Source: Brachynemurus nebulosus (lineage: Eukaryota; Arthropoda; Insecta; Neuroptera; Myrmeleontidae). Taken from it: a stretch of DNA of 64,000 bases. The stretch is from contig JAPWDM010000003.1 of the NCBI GenBank assembly GCA_035578155.1, positions 19,556,916 through 19,620,915 of the forward strand, in the 5' to 3' direction. The stretch's first letter is position 1. Every line of letters begins with the position of its first letter. The translations under genes and the position numbers were made by a program. Shown one piece after another: positions 60,527-64,000 of this stretch. A model generated the notes under the pieces. It searched no databases, had not been told where the DNA came from, and saw nothing but the letters and a program-made list of their open reading frames with translations.

Positions 60527-61060
60527 TTAGGCTGCTATTAATAATGATAATAGATGTGAGTCGACATTCGAGGCTCGGTAGCACATAAACCACCAAACGG
60601 GTCTACATTGTACCCCACGGGGTCTAGAAGAGACTAGCTTACACCCAATTCCTGGTGCAACGTCTGGTGCACTCCGAAATCTACTCTCTTGATCTTCTGA
60701 ACAAGGAGAGTAGCAAAAACTGAGCAAGGCTCTAAGTTCTCAGGCCTGTCTAGGCGTTACGTATACATTCCAGAGGTGCCCGTGCTCTCTTGTAGTCCAG
60801 TCATTGACAGCCCATTTTACTCCATACACTTGGAATGATATATCCAGGGCAGACTCTGGACCTACTAAAGATTGCGCTGATTTCTGTTTCACTAATTCAT
60901 CTGCCCCCCCCCCCCGCCCGTGGTTCGTGTGACCCGGTACCTACGCCAAGATAACTAGGCAGTAGATTGAGAGCTACCTGGCTATCCGAGCAAATGCTTA
61001 CATAATGTTCCTTCCAGCCAGGTCTACTTTATAAGACCTCTGTTACACTGTCACAGATAT
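60527..61060 (-). pseudogene. RNase H domain of a non-LTR retrotransposon, decayed
   Basis: The minus strand reads HYVSICSDSQVALNLLP, then in another frame LVILA-stop-VPGHTNHGR, a Gly run, then ADELVKQKSAQSLVGPESAL, DISFQVYGVKWAVND and a stop at 60740-60742. The motifs SDSQ.AL, W-VPGHT and ADEL are the diagnostic end of the RNase H domain of R1/I-type LINEs. One frameshift and one stop (at the Trp of WVPGHT) show it is dead. The GNE segment before ADEL is replaced by a C12 run (60904-60915 on the plus strand), a slippage tract. The GC-rich block continues to about 60527, probably the rest of the element's 3' end. Confidence 0.75.
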
Positions 61061-61091
61061 AAATATGAAAAAAATTTTGATTAAATATATA

Positions 61092-61985
61092 GGGGAGATT
61101 CTTGTACCTTGGGACACTTTCGTTTAAAACTTCATAACTTGAGAAAAAATTGATGTATGACTTCGAAAATTGAAAATTCTCTTAGCACACAATAACATCT
61201 TAATATTGTGATACAATATATCACGATATTGCATCTCATTTTTGCGAAAACTTGAATTGAATAATCGAGGATATTTGTCCCAAGGTACAATCACAGCTTG
61301 TATTTTGAGACATCAATGGTTGTACTTTGGAACAAACTATGCAAGACATTTTAAGCCCTAAAAGCAAAATATAGATACTATTTTTTTAAGAGAAATAAAA
61401 ATTGTTTGGTTTTACCTGCAATCATTTCTATTATGGAAAAAATAACCTTTTTAATGTCATTTTTGACGTTTTCTTCATTGGGCTTTGGCCGGGTGACTTT
61501 GTCCTTACTCCGCGGCAAAGGCAAATATTGAAAACAAACTTACCTATAAATCTCTGTAAAAAAAGCAATACCTTGTACCTTAGGACCGTCCCAAGGTACA
61601 AAAGTTTGCTGTCCCAAAGGTACAAATTTCAATTGCATACAGTAAAGTGTGATTATATTTTTTAATTAGGGAACTCCAGTGATATACGTCAAAATAAATA
61701 GTTAGGAATGTGTATAATAACTATTTGTATCTTTAATCATTTACGCAGCTCAGAATACTTCGAGTAAAATGAGAATTTATATGGAAAAAAAAAAAAACAC
61801 GGCAAAATCTCACAACCTTGCATATAGAAGAAACGAGTCAAAATGGCCGACTTTACTGCGTGTGTTTTGAATATTTGTGTCAAATACTCATTAAATTTCA
61901 CTACTAATAATTTTACAATACATTGGTTCTCAAATTATGGGCTTGCCCCGAAGTACAATGTGTCCTGAGGTATAAGGATTTCCCC
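61092..61985. mobile_element. GGGGAGA-type TA element, keyword TTGTACCTTGGGACA
   Basis: The left end GGGGAGATTCTTGTACC, TTGGGACA and right end reversed GGGGAAATCCTTATACC, TCAGGACA are inverted matches flanked by TA. TTGTACCTTRGGAC and GTCCCAAGGTACAA recur at 61275, 61320, 61570-61600 and 61615. Frames at 61402-61665 are incidental. Confidence 0.8.
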
Positions 61986-61987
61986 TA

Positions 61988-62535
61988 ATCAAGTATCAAG
62001 AATAGTTTCTAACTATGGCCACCGAAATATTATAACAGTTGATCAACTAGACGGTAATATTTTTTTGACAGATAAAAATACTAATTATTGAAGGATAGTT
62101 TCTAGGATTTCCTAGTTCTAACGTAGTACTTGACTACTTGGTAATAGTCAATGTCGCACACTACGCAATTTAGGAGACAGTGCCTTTTTAAAAAATTAAT
62201 GTTGAAATTTTCTTATCATAAAAAAGGTTTGAAAAATCATACTAATAGCAAATTAAGGACTAGTTTTAATATTAAATGAAAGCAAGAATTATATTATCAT
62301 AAACATTGTGAAAAACTAGCTACTGAATTACGAAATCGTATCGTAATGCGTATCTAGCACGCAGTTGATGAAATTTTGAATTAGTTGTGTTTCTGAGTGT
62401 AGTCTAGTATGACAGAACAATAGCAGTTTCATATCTATTTTTTTAATGTGGGTCCGTGGTTATTTCAGTTGAGTTCAGACAACAGAAGTATACTAACACG
62501 TATAACTCCGTATGGAGGGATGACTCTTTTAGAGC
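61988..62535. other. AT-rich stretch, no gene seen
   Basis: Nothing supportable. Confidence 0.45.
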
Positions 62536-62538
62536 TTA

Positions 62539-62680
62539 GTGCCAATGCACACACGCGTCTTTTTACCGCTGCGGTTATAAAGTACATTGAGTTAAATTTT
62601 GTGATGCACACATACTTGCGGTGCCGCGCGGCGCCGCAGCGTGCACGCAGCGGTAAGAAAACGCGTGTGTGCATCGGCAC
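62539..62680. mobile_element. 142-bp TTA-flanked hairpin MITE, GC-rich
   Basis: GTGCCAATGCACACACGCGT, CTTTTTACCGCTGCG at the left pairs with CGCAGCGGTAAGAAAACGCG, TGTGTGCATCGGCAC at the right, with TTA on both sides (62536-62538, 62681-62683). A TWA target duplication fits a PIF/Harbinger MITE. The centre is CpG-rich (GCCGCGCGGCGCCGCAGCG). Confidence 0.85.
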
Positions 62681-62749
62681 TTAGAGTAGATACACCTGAC
62701 ACAGTGTGCTAGTGTGACGTGCTGTCTGCGTTGTATATTTAAAAATTAA

Positions 62750-63547
62750 GCCTAGTTTTCATTGGTAGAGTTAGCGGTAGAGTAATTTGGGCAAGTACTA
62801 ACTATCCTTCTAACTCTACCAATGTAAACATTATCGGTAGAGTAGAGTACTTAATTATGGTAGTGTAGAGTACTCTACCATCACTATTCTAATGAAAACA
62901 GGTTGGGTATAGTCAAGTGCACTGTGTATGAGGATACTCCACATGTTTGTCTTGTTTTTAGCCAATTTACAGATTGAAAATTCAGCTATTTTGTTTTGTT
63001 GTGACAAAAATGAATGAACAGAAATTATACTCTTGTATAACATCCGAGCGTGAGTGAGGTCAGATGGGGCAGTTGTACGGGGGCCCGGATCAAAAAAGGG
63101 GTCCCGGATACTCTGTTAGGGATCCTGACGAAATGAAAAAAATTTTTTTTTTGCACTTCAATCAAATTTCTGTAGAAAAAAATTTTGAAAAATTTTTGCT
63201 GTGCTCGGGGGTTGTCATTTTTCTTGCCGGCCCCTTCCTTCAAAAAAAGACCACTTCTCCATGGCTAAGCCTTCTCTTGATCAAATCTCTAATACATACT
63301 TTTATTACTTTATTTCCTTCTTCAATAGCTAGTTACTTCTGCAGCGAAACACCAGCAATATTTTTCAAACACCTCCTCAGAGCCAATGATGGTTCATTGT
63401 TGTCAGTTCAATTGTATACAATCTGACTACTCTACTGTAATGTTTTAAATTTCTATGTGGACAGCTACTCTACCAGAATTGATAGACAATTTGGCTAAAA
63501 AGTATGCTAGTATACTTTCCTACTAACTCTACTAATGAAAACTAGGC
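62750..63547. mobile_element. TTAA-flanked element, keyword GGTAGAGT
   Basis: GCCTAGTTTTCATTGGTAG, AGTTAG at the left and, reversed, GCCTAGTTTTCATTAGTAG, AGTTAG at the right; TTAA on both sides (62746-62749, 63548-63551). GTAGAGT / CTCTACC is repeated at least ten times in the first 130 and last 120 bases. The 120-codon frame at 63064-63426 has no recognised domain. TTAA fits piggyBac, while the end sequence is not of the usual CCC type, so TTA/TAA duplication (Harbinger) is an alternative. Confidence 0.8.
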
Positions 63548-63551
63548 TTAA

Positions 63552-64000
63552 AGATATTAGGCTGGCAGAGACCAGATTGTGATCCTTTCATATACAACAG
63601 AAATTGTGTACATGTATGCATGTCAGTGGTCAGTATCGACGATGTATAGTGTAAGTGAGGTCGTGGCAGTTGGTGCTAATGACTTCCTTTCGAAGAATTG
63701 CGCAGAAAATCACACACAGAAAGTAACTCCTTCCAAAAAATCGATCTTTCATCCAGTAAAACTTATTGTAAAATTGTAAATAAACATCTTATTCCAATTA
63801 CTTTCACTACGAAAATAATTCAAAAATTGCAAAAATTGTTGAAATTACAAAAATGAACAATATACATTCCAAGAATGCTGTCAGAAAAATAACAAATGCC
63901 TTCAGATTAGTTTAACTTTCGTCACGATAAGCAGAAATTCTTGATACTTACTTTTTTCGCGCATATCTTAATCTAAGTATACAACAGCAGTTAAATCTAA
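63552..64000. other. AT-rich stretch, no gene seen
   Basis: Nothing supportable to the right edge. Confidence 0.45.

Noticed and set aside
61402..61665. 87-codon frame and its minus-strand partner
   Set aside because: Mirror frames over inverted keyword repeats of the 61092-61985 element.
63064..63426. 120-codon plus-strand frame
   Set aside because: Inside the 62750-63547 element, composition not convincing, no known domain.

Overview
This window is AT-rich, non-coding animal DNA, most likely from an insect. I infer that from the pile-up of small non-autonomous DNA transposons (with TA, TAA, TTAA and 8-bp target duplications), from insect-type repeat signatures (the 'AGCCGTACCCG...ACAGACAGACAGAC' type and the 'GGGTTCC...GGAACCC...GTCCGTCCGTCCG' type), from decayed insect non-LTR retrotransposon pieces, and from long (TA)n tracts. 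I cannot name the species. No complete, intact protein-coding gene is visible. Almost every short open frame is either AT-rich noise or lies inside a repeat.

Layout. 0-10 kb: two decayed copies of a cysteine-rich CXC-domain protein tail (1-345 minus, 406-575 plus), a TA-flanked element (2756-4105) with a TAA-flanked element nested in it (3404-3885), a hAT-type element with a perfect 8-bp target duplication (5557-6037), a long-armed foldback element enclosing another CXC tail (6568-7675), a piggyBac-like element (7906-8798), and the first member of a GGGGAGA-ended, TA-flanked group (9193-10073). 10-24 kb: a second GGGGAGA element (12048-12964), a perfect 75-bp-stem hairpin (15285-15468), a TTAA-flanked element (15532-15992), and dispersed or tandem repeats. 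24-28 kb: a microsatellite-bearing repeat family, a ~160-bp tandem array, an inverted array of ~103-bp monomers each carrying a heat-shock-element-like word (25950-26980), a LINE reverse-transcriptase tail, and a TA-flanked MITE. 28-39 kb: mostly AT-rich, with one unexplained minus-strand open frame (30688-31035), a tRNA-like SINE candidate, and two inverted copies of a foldback repeat. 39.9-45.5 kb: a nest of transposons up to five levels deep; its innermost 3.3-kb insert holds a SAM-like exon, a 318-bp tandem hairpin repeat and a 16-bp minisatellite. 45-64 kb: more GGGGAGA-type and piggyBac-like elements, an inverted pair of 31-bp minisatellite repeats, a 132-bp-arm hairpin next to a 145-bp TA tract, a broken THAP-like exon, an unidentified exon-like frame, a decayed RNase H domain, and two closely spaced terminal-inverted-repeat elements.

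There is no operon or pathway here. The sequence records waves of transposon insertion. The most unusual signals are the heat-shock-element-like inverted array, the nested insertion, the way different element families each repeat their own short 'keyword' near their ends, and several long near-perfect hairpins.
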